Source: Microvirga sp. VF16
Lineage (GTDB): Bacteria; Pseudomonadota; Alphaproteobacteria; Rhizobiales; Beijerinckiaceae
NCBI RefSeq assembly: GCF_016864375.1
Contig: NZ_CP069355.1
Span: forward strand, 992,001-1,056,000
Direction: 5' to 3'
Length of the DNA stretch: 64,000 nucleotides
Shown here: positions 17,611 through 26,219 of the stretch, piece by piece
How the letters are laid out: each line of letters starts with the position of its first letter
Numbering within the stretch: position 1 is the stretch's first letter
Position numbers and translations under genes: made by a program
The notes under the pieces: model-generated
Told to the model about the DNA's origin: nothing
What the model saw: only the letters and a program-made list of their open reading frames with translations
Database searches by the model: none

Positions 17611-17617
17611 CAAATGA
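16781..17617 (+). CDS. ABC transporter permease, UgpE/MalG type (copy 1)
   Basis: The 278-residue protein has the MalG-type profile: a first helix near residues 15-35 ('LLITGALILIPFVWMVSLSI'), further helices in the middle, the EAA loop 'VVHAARLDGLSELAIVWKIMVPMALP' (about 171-196) and the C-terminal 'QRWFVEGLTGGAVK' typical of this subfamily. It completes the ATPase-permease-permease set begun at 14632. It is identical to the protein at 27560-28396, and a decayed third copy of its C-terminus lies at 11138-11418. Confidence 0.93.
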   Translation: MSISKLAPPSAIFRHAALLITGALILIPFVWMVSLSIKPPGEIFRASFSFWPQQFYGIENYTKALTSSPLPRFMLNGVIVCAAILALQIAVCAPAAYALAKLNFPSRNLLFALVLIALLLPHEVLALPLFIVGYKLGILNTYAALVFPYVVSPFGIFLFRQFFKTIPDDVVHAARLDGLSELAIVWKIMVPMALPATIAFGIFSVVSHWNSLFWPLIAVRDPSLMPPPLGILIFKNEEAGNDYGPLMAAATLVVAPLIIAFLAAQRWFVEGLTGGAVK

Positions 17618-17878
17618 GGTGCGCCGAAGTCGCAGGATTGCAGTTCCAGCCAGTCCCGAATGCGCGTCCGCAGCCGGGCCCGCAAGTCCGCTATGTAATC
17701 TATCGTACGCCACTGGCAAGTCGTCCGCTCAAACAGGCCGCCGAAGCCTGGTTGGTCAATGCCCAATGTTGTGCGCGCGGCTACTTGGAGAAAAAATGCA
17801 ACCGTATCGACCGGTACGCAAGATCGAACTTGAACCGCGAGTGACAGGCCAGACTCGCAAAAATCTTCAGGTGATTTC

Positions 17879-18646
17879 GTGGAAATGGTGAGCCGGAGTT
17901 CGTTACTATCTACTGACGCCGTGGTCGTAACCGGAGCCGCTCAAGGTTTGGGACGAGGCATCGCGCTTCATCTAGCCGGAAGGTGTGCCGGACTTATTCT
18001 GTGGGATGTCCTGGCTAGCCCTCTAGAGAAAACCGCAGAGGATTGCCGCGCGCGGGGGGCGCGAGTCCTCACACGCGTTGTTGATATAGGTGAAGAGAAA
18101 CAGATTCACACTGCTGTAGAAGCTATCTCGGCAGAGTTAGGCGATGTTTTCGGCCTTGTTAACAACGCTGGTATCTTTCCTCGTATTTCAGTCCTTAATA
18201 GCACCACGGAGTTGTGGGAAAAAGTTCTACGGGTCAACCTGTTGGGTTACTACCTAACCGCAAGGATGCTCGCGCCGGGCATGCTGCGCGCGGGTCGTGG
18301 GGCGATAGTAAATGTTGGTTCCACTGCCGCCTTCCGTGGGCATCCACAAGGTGCGCATTACGCAGCGTCGAAGGCGGGAGTAGTTTCTTTTACCAAGACC
18401 CTCGCGTTAGAACTCGCACCGACGGTGCGCGTGAACTGCGTGAATCCCGGCTTGTCGGATACCGCTCAGCCCCGCATCGCAATGAGTGAGGATGACATTT
18501 GCGAAGCCATTCAAAACATACCAATGGGACGTATTGGTCAGCCGGACGATGTCGCGCGGGTGGTGGGCTTTTTTCTAGGTCCAGATGCTTCCTTCATAAC
18601 CGGTCAATCCATAGGGGTGAACGGGGGCGCTTGGATGATGCCATAA
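17879..18646 (+). CDS. SDR-family oxidoreductase
   Basis: The 255-residue protein is a classical short-chain dehydrogenase: cofactor loop 'TGAAQGLGRGIA' at 18-29, 'NNAG' at 95-98, catalytic Ser near 148 ('VNVGST') and 'YAASK' with Tyr161 and Lys165, ending with the family's '..FITGQSIGVNGG'. It should oxidise or reduce an alcohol/ketone with NAD(P). A GTG at 17879 or an ATG two codons later can serve as the start. It lies about 260 bp after the transporter operon on the same strand and may process the imported organic moiety. The lower GC suggests a different origin from the preceding permeases. Confidence 0.9.
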   Translation: MEMVSRSSLLSTDAVVVTGAAQGLGRGIALHLAGRCAGLILWDVLASPLEKTAEDCRARGARVLTRVVDIGEEKQIHTAVEAISAELGDVFGLVNNAGIFPRISVLNSTTELWEKVLRVNLLGYYLTARMLAPGMLRAGRGAIVNVGSTAAFRGHPQGAHYAASKAGVVSFTKTLALELAPTVRVNCVNPGLSDTAQPRIAMSEDDICEAIQNIPMGRIGQPDDVARVVGFFLGPDASFITGQSIGVNGGAWMMP

Positions 18647-18933
18647 ATGGACGGTCATTGACCACCATCATTGCAACGCGCAGAATTATACACTTCGTTG
18701 CAGCGCTGTTTCGATCTCGCGAGTACTTGGTCGACGAGCTACGGACAAGCAGACGCCGGCTCGACACTTGTATAAAGGGCCAGACATCTTTGGTTGCCGA
18801 GTGGGCTGGAACGGTCACGTGTGAAGGCTCATCTGTACGTCTCAATTAAGAATTTAATCGCTAACAACGGAATGCGATGAGCCTGCTATGCACCAAAGGA
18901 CCAATTAGGGGACGAACGGTAATATCGCCGACG
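18647..18933. other. Intergenic stretch between convergent units, no gene seen
   Basis: This 287-bp stretch lies between the SDR gene (plus) and the truncated hyuB gene (minus). No frame with recognisable motifs and no clear intrinsic terminator was identified. Confidence 0.4.
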
Positions 18934-19638
18934 TTAAGGACCAGTGATACTCGACATGGAGCTCGCGAAACGGATGGCAGAGGAGCGGTTTGTGCCGTCC
19001 GGGATCGCCTCAATGGCCGATCGCGTAGCCTTGTCGGCGCGGTCCTGCAAAGCCGCGGATACGAATGAAAGATCTTGAAAGCCGGAAACCTCGAGAAATT
19101 CAGAGAGCTTCCGCGCATAGACCGCATGGGCGGCCACTTGAGTGTAAAAATCACCCAGTACTTGCTGGAGCTTGGTCGGGGGGATCCGTATCCCCTCTTC
19201 GAAGACTTCCCGGCAATCAGCCGAGAAAAGTGCGCCGCCGATATCGGGAAGATGGGCCATGGAGCCCGAAAATCCGACCAGACGATCGCCGTGGAAGATG
19301 GGGGCGAGCATGGCCAGGTCGATAAGATGCCCAGCCGTCAACCAAGGGTCGTTGGTAACGGTGCAGTCGCCAGGCTCCCACTCATCGAGCGGTATTTCCG
19401 CAAGGCAGGCCTGGAGGGTTCTTGGAAGAATACCGACGAACGAGGGAGTGCCGACATTGGTATCAGCGATGTTTGCTCCCGTGGGATCCATGAGAACGAC
19501 CGTGAAGGCGTTGGACTCGCGCACGACCGTGGAGAAAGCGGTCCGAAGAAACGCGACGGCCGCCTCATCTACCACCGAAACCAGACGGTTCCACAGAATT
19601 TCGAGTTCGATTGGATCGAAGTCGCTGGGAACTTTCAT
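18934..19638 (-). pseudogene. Truncated hydantoinase B/oxoprolinase family gene (hyuB)
   Basis: The frame starts at ATG 19638 and encodes about 234 residues with the HyuB start: 'DPIELEILWNRLVSVVDEAA', 'AFLRTAFSTVVRESN', 'DPWLTAGHLIDLAMLAPIF', 'GFSGSMAHLPDIGG'. After 'IPPTKLQ' it jumps directly to 'VLGDFYTQVAAHAVYARKL', so about 20 residues between these conserved blocks are missing, and the protein ends around residue 234 whereas HyuB usually has 500-600 residues. HyuB works with HyuA in ATP-dependent ring opening of hydantoins or oxoproline; no hyuA is nearby. Its start overlaps the stop of the upstream hydrolase (ATGA), showing it once belonged to the large minus-strand operon. Confidence 0.8.
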
Positions 19639-20741
19639 GGGGAACTCCTGGAGCACCTGAGCGCGCCGAAAAAGGCTTCAAGGCGTTGCACCTCGTCACG
19701 AAGCTCGACGAGATGAGCCACAGTGGCTCTCGCGCCGCGGGCTCCGAGAAAGAAGTAATGCCCCCCTGGCAAATGTCTGGTCAGCCGCCGCGGAGCACCG
19801 ACAACGCAGTCGCGCAGCCGTACCCAATCATGGGCAGAGAGACGCAACGGCGCTAACTTGGGCAGGACGTTGTGTAAAAGGCCCTTGACCGTGATGCTTC
19901 CCCAGACCACCTCATCCGAGAATGCGTGTATATAGTCCCGCGCATCCACTGGAATGATTGCCGCGCATATCGGATAGTCGTCGCCCGAAAAGACGCGTGC
20001 CACGCGAAGCGCATGAGAAAGGTCTTGCGGCGGCTCGCCATCGAAATACGGGTCAAGCTCGGGCCCCCACAGTCTCGGGGGGGCGTTCGTGCGATAAAGA
20101 TCCCGGAAGACTTCCGGCTCGATGATGGTTTGCCCTTCCACTTCCGCAATCGCGCGAAGCTCTTCCAGCCAGCGCTCGTCTCGCGTGGACCCATCCCGGG
20201 TTCCAACCGAAAGATTCCAGAGCCCATTCGCCAGAAGGCTCTCGGGTGGCTTCCCCACGCCGTCGAGGCGCGGAAAAGGTGGAGTTGCGCTGAGCGAGAC
20301 GAAACATTCGAGCGCGTGGTTGCGACGGTGCAACGCGTGGGTGAGGGCGAAAACCAGCTTGCCGCCCATGCTCCAGCCACAGGCGATAATTGGACGCCTG
20401 CCAGCTTCGCCGACTGCCTCCGCAACAAGCTCCGCGAGCGCCGATGCCCATTCCTCCAGCTTGAGGTCTGGCTTTGGTGCGGGAAACACTGGGTGATCCC
20501 CAGGATAACTCGCGGTGAGTAGACCCCATCCCTGCTCCTCGAGCCAGTAGTCAAGAAAGTCGCTTCTACGGCCTTGTGGATGACCATAAACAATACGAGC
20601 GAGCACCCCCCCGCCGGTCAGGAAGACAACGAGTGGCTTCATCGGATCGCCGAGGCGAGCATAAGAGAGGACAGGAATACCTAAGCAATCGTGTCGATGC
20701 TCTCTGGGAAACAGTTGTTGCAGTTCAGATTGGGAAACCAT
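19635..20741 (-). CDS. Alpha/beta-hydrolase fold protein
   Basis: The 368-residue protein has a nucleophile elbow GWSMGG at 122-127 (Ser124), an oxyanion-hole-type 'FLTGGGVLARI' near 40-50 and a C-terminal 'LPGGHYFFLGARG' with the probable catalytic His. The family cleaves esters, thioesters or amides; the substrate is unknown. No signal peptide is present. It lies 21 bp after the metallo-hydrolase gene, overlaps the truncated hyuB, and is one of two alpha/beta hydrolases in the operon, suggesting stepwise removal of acyl or ester groups from an imported compound. Confidence 0.75.
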   Translation of the reverse strand: MVSQSELQQLFPREHRHDCLGIPVLSYARLGDPMKPLVVFLTGGGVLARIVYGHPQGRRSDFLDYWLEEQGWGLLTASYPGDHPVFPAPKPDLKLEEWASALAELVAEAVGEAGRRPIIACGWSMGGKLVFALTHALHRRNHALECFVSLSATPPFPRLDGVGKPPESLLANGLWNLSVGTRDGSTRDERWLEELRAIAEVEGQTIIEPEVFRDLYRTNAPPRLWGPELDPYFDGEPPQDLSHALRVARVFSGDDYPICAAIIPVDARDYIHAFSDEVVWGSITVKGLLHNVLPKLAPLRLSAHDWVRLRDCVVGAPRRLTRHLPGGHYFFLGARGARATVAHLVELRDEVQRLEAFFGALRCSRSSP

Positions 20742-20762
20742 GGCGTCGTCCGTTGGTGCTTT

Positions 20763-21596
20763 CTAAATATCGATTGAAGTGGGTGTGGTCAGACAGGAAT
20801 GCATCGAACCGTCAGCTGCGATGCGGAGCCACTCGCCAGGCTCGAGGAGCAGAACCTCGGGTACGGTCTCCCCTTTTACCCTGGCGTCGTCCACGCAACG
20901 CATGAATGCCCGCACCAATTCATCGTCCAGGCTTGTGTAATGACACGGCAAAACGGTGTTCAACCCCAACCATTGAGCCGCAAGGACTCCTTCGCGGGGA
21001 GAAAGGTCTGTCGTGAGTTTTTTGCCGGGAGCGTTGGAAGGTATACCTGCCGGGTTCGCGATCCCGAGGGATCCGATCGTCGGACGGTACAACTTGCCCT
21101 GCAATTTCATCTCATAGAACAGGGATGTGTCGCCCGGATGATACCACCGGATGTTTTCATTCAGGTCGAGGAGAAAGGCCAATGGAATGCCAGAGACAAA
21201 GGAGCCGTCGGGCAGGGTTGTAAAAGAGCAATGGCGGCATTCGAGGGTTTGCACTTCGAAACCGGCGACCTCCAGTCGCATACCCCATGCTGTCACGCGG
21301 ATCTGCGATGCCGGAACTCCATGGGCTTCAAGATATGCGCGAACCTCGCCCCCGCAAATCACGGGGGCTCCGGACTTGAGCGCAATCCGGGCCGTGTCGC
21401 CAAGATGGTCCTTGGCGGCATGGGTCACCATGATGAGATCGACCCGATCGAATTCCTCGGGTACGACAGGGCACGCCGGATTGCCGGTCAAAAATGGATC
21501 GAGCAGCACCCGACGGCCGTCTTGAGTAATCATTTCGTAGGCCGCGACACCCAGGAAACGCACCTGTAGGAAAGGACCTTCCGTCATTTCAATCAC
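20763..21596 (-). CDS. Metallo-beta-lactamase-fold (UlaG-like) hydrolase
   Basis: The protein (277 residues from GTG 21596, or slightly shorter from an ATG at 21587) has the UlaG/MBL layout: 'LLDPFLTGNP' at 31-40, metal motif 'THAAKDHLGD' at 58-67, 'YHPGDTSLFYEM' in the middle and a late 'LPCHYTSLD' histidine. In the classical HxHxDH motif the second His is replaced by Ala61, as in some UlaG-like lineages. UlaG is a lactonase for L-ascorbate-6-phosphate, and related enzymes act on phosphorylated lactones or phosphodiesters (e.g. PhnP). The start overlaps the SBP stop. A hydrolytic step on a phosphorylated substrate fits the operon. Confidence 0.8.
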   Translation of the reverse strand: MIEMTEGPFLQVRFLGVAAYEMITQDGRRVLLDPFLTGNPACPVVPEEFDRVDLIMVTHAAKDHLGDTARIALKSGAPVICGGEVRAYLEAHGVPASQIRVTAWGMRLEVAGFEVQTLECRHCSFTTLPDGSFVSGIPLAFLLDLNENIRWYHPGDTSLFYEMKLQGKLYRPTIGSLGIANPAGIPSNAPGKKLTTDLSPREGVLAAQWLGLNTVLPCHYTSLDDELVRAFMRCVDDARVKGETVPEVLLLEPGEWLRIAADGSMHSCLTTPTSIDI

Positions 21597-22816
21597 CTCG
21601 GCAGGAGATTCTGAACATCGCGTTGCATCTTCGGGAGAGCCTCCTCCGGGGGCAGACGCTGAGTTACGACATCCTGAAGAATTGACTTGATCACTTCAGT
21701 AATCCGCAACGCGTTCTCGCCGGGGAATGAGTACCATTCCGCAGCTCGAGCCGAAGCGTTCACGGAGACGAGCCTCGGGTCGTCGGGTTTAGCCTCTTTG
21801 AGGGGACCAGCGGCGCCCAATCGATTGCCCGGCAAGTAACCTGTTGCTTCGAATACTTCCGCCTGCACCTGCGGGCTCGCCATGTATTTCATGAACGCCA
21901 AGGCCGCTTCTTGCCGTTCCGGATCCTTGCTGAGCAACATCATGCAATTGCCACCTGCGGGGAGGCGGCCGTTTTCGGAGACCGGAAACGGCGCCGTCCG
22001 CACCTGGAAGTTGGCCTGCTTCATCAAATTCTTCAGGAAGCCGCTCGACGTCACGAGTATCCCGACGGAACCGGCAGAAAAGCCCTGGGAAGCTTGCGTG
22101 CGCGGCATATCGACCTGACCAGCCTTGCCGAACATCTGGATGACTTTGAGAGCTCGTTTGCCTTCCGCGCCGTCGAACTCAATCTTTCGATCATCGGCCG
22201 ACATCATGTGCCCGCCCTGGGCATTGACCAAAGCCATGAAGGTCCAGTTGCCGGCCGACGTATAGTCGAAGAACCCGCCGATCCGGTTGTTGCCGGTGGC
22301 GGTGATTTTCCCTGCAAGTTCGGCGATCTTTTCCCATGTGTCAGGGAAATGGTCCGGGTCTCCCCCCGCGGCTTTCACCAAGTCCGGGTTATAGTAGATG
22401 ATCGGGACCGATACGACAAAAGGGAGACCGTATGATTTACCGTCATGTCGGCAGAGGTCATTCGAGGTCGGTTTGTAGTTTTGCTGAATCCAGTCAGTGT
22501 CTCCTGCAAGAACCGGTTCAAGTGGGATTGGCAGACCGCGCTGCACCGTCAACCTGGAGCGATTGTATCCTTGGAAGATGATGTCCGGTGCACGGCCTAC
22601 AATGCTGTCCTGAAGCAGACGCTTTGTAAGGTCGTCGTAGTCTGTGGCCGGGGATTGAAGGACCAGATTGATATCCGGATGTGCCTTTTCGAAGGGCTCG
22701 ATAATTTGCTCGGGAAATGAGCCTTTGACATAGAGGATGTTTATGGACGCTGCCTCAGCAGTGGTCGCTGTGAGGGCCAACAGGGGAAGGAGGAAACGTA
22801 GGGCTCGATAGGACAT
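21593..22816 (-). CDS. Extracellular solute-binding protein, family 1 (UgpB-like)
   Basis: From ATG 22816 (GGAG upstream) the 407-residue protein has a signal peptide ('LLPLLALTATTAEAA') and the SBP landmarks 'HPDINLVLQSPATDYDDL', 'RAPDIIFQG', 'YGLPFVVSVPIIYYNPDLV', 'GNWTFMALV', 'VRTAPFPV' and 'FMKYMASPQVQAEV'. It is the second SBP of the large minus-strand operon and presumably shares the single permease set encoded upstream at 27.6-30.5 kb with the SBP at 26.2 kb, which would broaden substrate range. The preceding gene ends about 80 bp upstream and the following one overlaps by 4 bp. Confidence 0.88.
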   Translation of the reverse strand: MSYRALRFLLPLLALTATTAEAASINILYVKGSFPEQIIEPFEKAHPDINLVLQSPATDYDDLTKRLLQDSIVGRAPDIIFQGYNRSRLTVQRGLPIPLEPVLAGDTDWIQQNYKPTSNDLCRHDGKSYGLPFVVSVPIIYYNPDLVKAAGGDPDHFPDTWEKIAELAGKITATGNNRIGGFFDYTSAGNWTFMALVNAQGGHMMSADDRKIEFDGAEGKRALKVIQMFGKAGQVDMPRTQASQGFSAGSVGILVTSSGFLKNLMKQANFQVRTAPFPVSENGRLPAGGNCMMLLSKDPERQEAALAFMKYMASPQVQAEVFEATGYLPGNRLGAAGPLKEAKPDDPRLVSVNASARAAEWYSFPGENALRITEVIKSILQDVVTQRLPPEEALPKMQRDVQNLLPR

Positions 22817-22897
22817 TTCATTAACTCCGGGTTGAATGAAGTAGGGAAGCAGGCTCATTTACGCGCCTCATTTCCCAGAATGGGTTTTACGAGAGGT

Positions 22898-23920
22898 TCA
22901 GGCGAGCATTGTCTCCTTGACGAACTTCGCGGCATCGGCAATTGCCGTGACAGCGCGGGGCACCATTCGCGTCCGTCCGCCGAAGCCGTGGACCAAACCA
23001 TAGTATCGGCGCACCAGGGCCCGCCCGCCTTCTGCGGTAACACGTTCTGCAAGCGCCAGCTGTTCGTCCCTGAGGACATCGAGTTCAGCGACACCGAGCC
23101 ACATTGGCGGAAGGCCGGCGAGAGACGCCGCTCTGAGCGGAGAGATGTACGGATCGGAGGGTTGGGCACCATTGGCGACGTAGTGAGCGGCATAGCCAAG
23201 AAGCCGCTGTGTGGAATTGCCGTAACGGCCATCACCAAAGGCCCGGTGGCTTGGCGTGTCGAAGTCCGTGCACTGAAACCAGCCGTAAAACAGCACAAGC
23301 CCGCTCGGCCCAGGCAAGCCGTCGTCACGACATTTGAGGGCGGCGGCAAGAGAAAGATTTGCGCCCGCCGACCCTCCCCCTAAAAAGACATGTTCCGCGT
23401 CGAGATTCCACGTGGCCGCTGACTTTCGGCACCACTGCATTGCCGTGAGCACGTCAGAAAGGGCGGCCGGATACGGATTTTCCGGTGCCAGTCGATAGTC
23501 CAGCGACAGGACCGCGAAGCCGGACTTTTCTGCTAGATGACGACACGTGCAGGCGTCAGAAGCGATAGACCCCCGGCACCAGCCGCCACCATGAAGATAG
23601 ATGAGCACAGGAGTATTCTGCTGCGCTGGGCGATATAGCCGTGCCGCTATCGTGCGATCGGAAGAGGGAATCTCCAGATCATCGACATGGGCGATGTCGG
23701 GCGATCCCTCGCTCCAAAATCCGGCGAGCTGCGTTTGCTGCCGGCGATTGTCCTCGAGTGTTTTAGCGGGGCCGCCGGCGCAACGCTGCAATTCCTCCTG
23801 CTTGGCCATGGCCGCCGCCATGTCGGCATCGAGCGCGGGATCGTTCGCGTCTGGCACAAAATCAAAGTCCGGCCAATTTCGCTGGTCTCGTTCGTCGTGG
23901 TTGGATTTTCGGCTGGTCAT
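22898..23920 (-). CDS. Alpha/beta hydrolase, hormone-sensitive-lipase-like esterase
   Basis: The ATG at 23920 overlaps the stop of the upstream M14 gene (ATGA), giving 340 residues. It has the HSL-family oxyanion motif 'HGGGW' (about residue 108), nucleophile elbow 'GGGSAGAN' (about 177-184), 'PPMWLGVAELDVLRDEQ' with the catalytic Asp and 'LVHGF' with the catalytic His. These enzymes hydrolyse carboxylic esters of small to medium acids in the cytoplasm. It should remove an ester-linked group from the imported compound. Its 5' portion is duplicated at 39169-39384, where it is cut off by an ISL3-like transposase remnant. Confidence 0.85.
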   Translation of the reverse strand: MTSRKSNHDERDQRNWPDFDFVPDANDPALDADMAAAMAKQEELQRCAGGPAKTLEDNRRQQTQLAGFWSEGSPDIAHVDDLEIPSSDRTIAARLYRPAQQNTPVLIYLHGGGWCRGSIASDACTCRHLAEKSGFAVLSLDYRLAPENPYPAALSDVLTAMQWCRKSAATWNLDAEHVFLGGGSAGANLSLAAALKCRDDGLPGPSGLVLFYGWFQCTDFDTPSHRAFGDGRYGNSTQRLLGYAAHYVANGAQPSDPYISPLRAASLAGLPPMWLGVAELDVLRDEQLALAERVTAEGGRALVRRYYGLVHGFGGRTRMVPRAVTAIADAAKFVKETMLA

Positions 23921-25053
23921 GACGTCCAATCCTTCCCAAGCACGAAGACGCAGTCGCCGAGGCCCGTCCTTGCGGGAATCCGCCGGCACAGGATGACGCC
24001 ACCGGATTTGGCGATCACCGGCTGCGGCTCACGCCAAGGCGCTGTCGTGAAATGAATGAGGCCAGTCGTCTGGCCCGCCTCGACCCGGTCGCCAAGGCCA
24101 ACAAAAGGCTCAAACAGGCCGCGCTCGCTGGTTTCGGCGTAGATGTAATCCCAGCTTGGAACACGCTTGAGCAACCTGCAGTCGAGCGGCGGCCGCTCCG
24201 TCAGCGGCCTCCTCGTTACGCCGACGTGATGAAGGAGCCGCATCACCCCATGCTCCGCGATATCGATGGCCGCGCGGGATACGCCGCCGCCGCCGCCGAG
24301 CTCTGTCGAAAGATGCTGCACGTTTTGGCGCCGGCAGGCGCCGATCAGTGCGCGGTTACCGCCGGTAGAATGCTCGATGATCATCCCGGTTGGCATGCCG
24401 AATGCGCGAAGGAGATCGAGAGCATCGCCCATGCGATCGGGATCGGACGGGCGTGCGACCACTGCGCAGGGTAAGTACTCGATGCTGAGACTGCCAGAAT
24501 GCAGGTCGAATGCGTAGTCAACGCGCGTCAGCAATTCGCTTTCGATCAGATGGGCAATCATCGAGGTGGGGTCGCCATCCGGATCACCGGGAAATTTGCG
24601 GTTCAGGTTTCCATCATCGAGAGGTGAATTGCGGCGGTCGGCGCGAACGGCCGGAGCATTGGCTCCTGGAAGAATGATGATCCGGCCACGAACGTCCTCG
24701 GCTCGCAACTCGCGGATCAGCTTCATCAGGATGATTTGGCCTTCGTATTCGTTGCCATGGCTGCCTGCCATCAGCAGGACACCGGGGCCTTCGCCATTGC
24801 GAATGGTGACCACGGGGATGGCCTCGAAACTGTAGCCGACATCGTCTCCGGATCGGTCGTGTACGGCGAGAGGCAGCCGGAAATATCCAATCTGCTTGCC
24901 TTCGGCGTCCAGGTCGAGGTCAGTCCAGATCTTCGTGTTTGGCGTTGTATCCATGTCCGCTACTCAGCAATTGTAGGCTTGGGTGATCGCATCCAAGCCG
25001 CGTTCAAAGGTGGCCCGATCACGGGCGGTGCCTGTCCCGAAACGGATCGCATT
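23705..25053 (+). repeat. Direct repeat A, copy 1 (1,349 bp)
   Basis: This block recurs at 39169-40517 in the same orientation (offset 15,464). It covers the 5' part of the esterase gene, the entire M14 deacylase gene and the 3' end of the aminotransferase gene. One difference is visible, A at 25021 versus G at 40485; otherwise the copies appear identical by eye. Confidence 0.9.
23917..24954 (-). CDS. M14-family deacylase (succinylglutamate desuccinylase/aspartoacylase type), copy 1
   Basis: The 345-residue protein carries the zinc site of the AstE/AspA group: 'GSHGNEYEGQ' at 64-73 (His66, Glu69), the later 'YAFDLHSGSLSIEYLPCAVV' (His near 155) and a C-terminal beta domain ('GLGDRVEAGQTTGLIHF'). 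Such enzymes cleave N-acyl amino acids or amides. In this operon it lies between a PLP aminotransferase and an esterase, so it may release an amino acid or aminophosphonate from an N-acylated precursor before transamination. The gene is duplicated in full at 39381-40418. Confidence 0.85.
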   Translation of the reverse strand: MDTTPNTKIWTDLDLDAEGKQIGYFRLPLAVHDRSGDDVGYSFEAIPVVTIRNGEGPGVLLMAGSHGNEYEGQIILMKLIRELRAEDVRGRIIILPGANAPAVRADRRNSPLDDGNLNRKFPGDPDGDPTSMIAHLIESELLTRVDYAFDLHSGSLSIEYLPCAVVARPSDPDRMGDALDLLRAFGMPTGMIIEHSTGGNRALIGACRRQNVQHLSTELGGGGGVSRAAIDIAEHGVMRLLHHVGVTRRPLTERPPLDCRLLKRVPSWDYIYAETSERGLFEPFVGLGDRVEAGQTTGLIHFTTAPWREPQPVIAKSGGVILCRRIPARTGLGDCVFVLGKDWTS

Positions 25054-26055
25054 TGGCGGTGTGACATCACCAAAGGCATAGGTGGCGCTGGGACTGATAT
25101 TGACCCCCAGGGAGCCCAGCATTTCAACGAACTTTTCCGCCGGGCGTTCTTCCGGAAGATTAAGCCAGACATGCAGGCATTCAGGCATGGTACGGAGATC
25201 GGCACCCGTAAAGCGGGCTGAAACAAGGGCCTGTCGTTCGCGCGTTTCTGTGCGCACAGCATCGATAATGCGGGTAGCTCCGTCGCCCTCGATCAGTCTG
25301 GATGCAACGGCTGCGTTAATCGGCGCGCACATCCAGTAGGTCGCGCGTACCCCGGGCCAGAACAGCTTAGGTACATCCTCTGCTTTGGGCGCAACGAGAT
25401 AGGCAACCTTCAGTGCGGCTGCCATGGATTTGGCAGTGCCGAGAATGTACCAGGAAAGTTCCGGTGCGAAAGACGAGAGCGGCGGGGGAATGTCACGCGG
25501 CAAGAGACTATAGATGTCGTCCTCAATGATCGCGACGTTGTAGCGACGGCAGATATCAGCAATTGCTTGTCGCCGTTCGACGCTCATTATTGCTGTTGTA
25601 GGGTTCTGGAGGGTGGGAAGGGCATAATAGGCGGAAGGCGCATCCTTACGGCAGATCGCCTCGAAGGCCTCCAGTTCAATCCCCTCATGGTCCATCGGCA
25701 CTGCGCTCAGGCGAAAGCCGAACATATCGGCGAACTGGTGCATCGTCGGATAGCTCAACGCTTCAATAGCAAGGCAGCCGCCTTTACCGACGAGGCTATA
25801 CAGAAGCATGGACAAGATGCTTTGCGTCCCATTGGCGACAACCACCCGATCCGCAGGCGGAATCTCCGGGAGCCGCAGAGCCGCAAATCTCGCGCCGGCG
25901 GTCCGGTCGCGTTCCGAACCGCAGAATTGGTGAGCGCCTATCAGAGAATTTGGGGATCCCTCAGCCAGAACTTGGGCGATCGCGGCGCGGTAGATATCGT
26001 CGAAAACATGGGGCACGTGCGGGGGCAGGTTTCCACTCATATTGATTGGATTCAT
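24964..26055 (-). CDS. PLP-dependent aminotransferase (MocR-like catalytic domain without HTH)
   Basis: From ATG 26055 (AGGA upstream) the 363-residue protein has the fold-type I pattern: 'VVANGTQSILSMLLYSLVGKGG', 'LPTLQNPTTAIMS' (the family's NPTG-like site), 'IIEDDIYSLL' and the Schiff-base region 'LGTAKSMAAALKVAYLVAP', as in the aminotransferase domain of MocR/PdxR regulators ('SKSLAPGLRLGYLVAP'). Unlike MocR proteins, no N-terminal winged helix is present, so it is probably an enzyme. It could transaminate an amino acid or aminophosphonate released by the next gene product. Only its last about 28 codons are duplicated, at 40428-40517, fused to the phosphodiesterase start. Confidence 0.82.
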   Translation of the reverse strand: MNPINMSGNLPPHVPHVFDDIYRAAIAQVLAEGSPNSLIGAHQFCGSERDRTAGARFAALRLPEIPPADRVVVANGTQSILSMLLYSLVGKGGCLAIEALSYPTMHQFADMFGFRLSAVPMDHEGIELEAFEAICRKDAPSAYYALPTLQNPTTAIMSVERRQAIADICRRYNVAIIEDDIYSLLPRDIPPPLSSFAPELSWYILGTAKSMAAALKVAYLVAPKAEDVPKLFWPGVRATYWMCAPINAAVASRLIEGDGATRIIDAVRTETRERQALVSARFTGADLRTMPECLHVWLNLPEERPAEKFVEMLGSLGVNISPSATYAFGDVTPPNAIRFGTGTARDRATFERGLDAITQAYNC

Positions 26056-26219
26056 GTCAATCGTCCTAGCGATTCTAATCATTGGCGTTGTCTGGAGGAT
26101 GAAGCAGCTGACTCTCTGAAAGATAACGGCAGTACTGCAGTTGTATTGCAGACTGTTCCGCTTCTCACTGTCGCGTCTACTGAAGACACGGGGGGCAATC
26201 GCGCCTCCCCCGAATGAGG

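Noticed and set aside
17618..17878. Possible small gene between the permease and the SDR gene
   Set aside because: Short frames on both strands lack a ribosome site and recognisable motifs; treated as intergenic.
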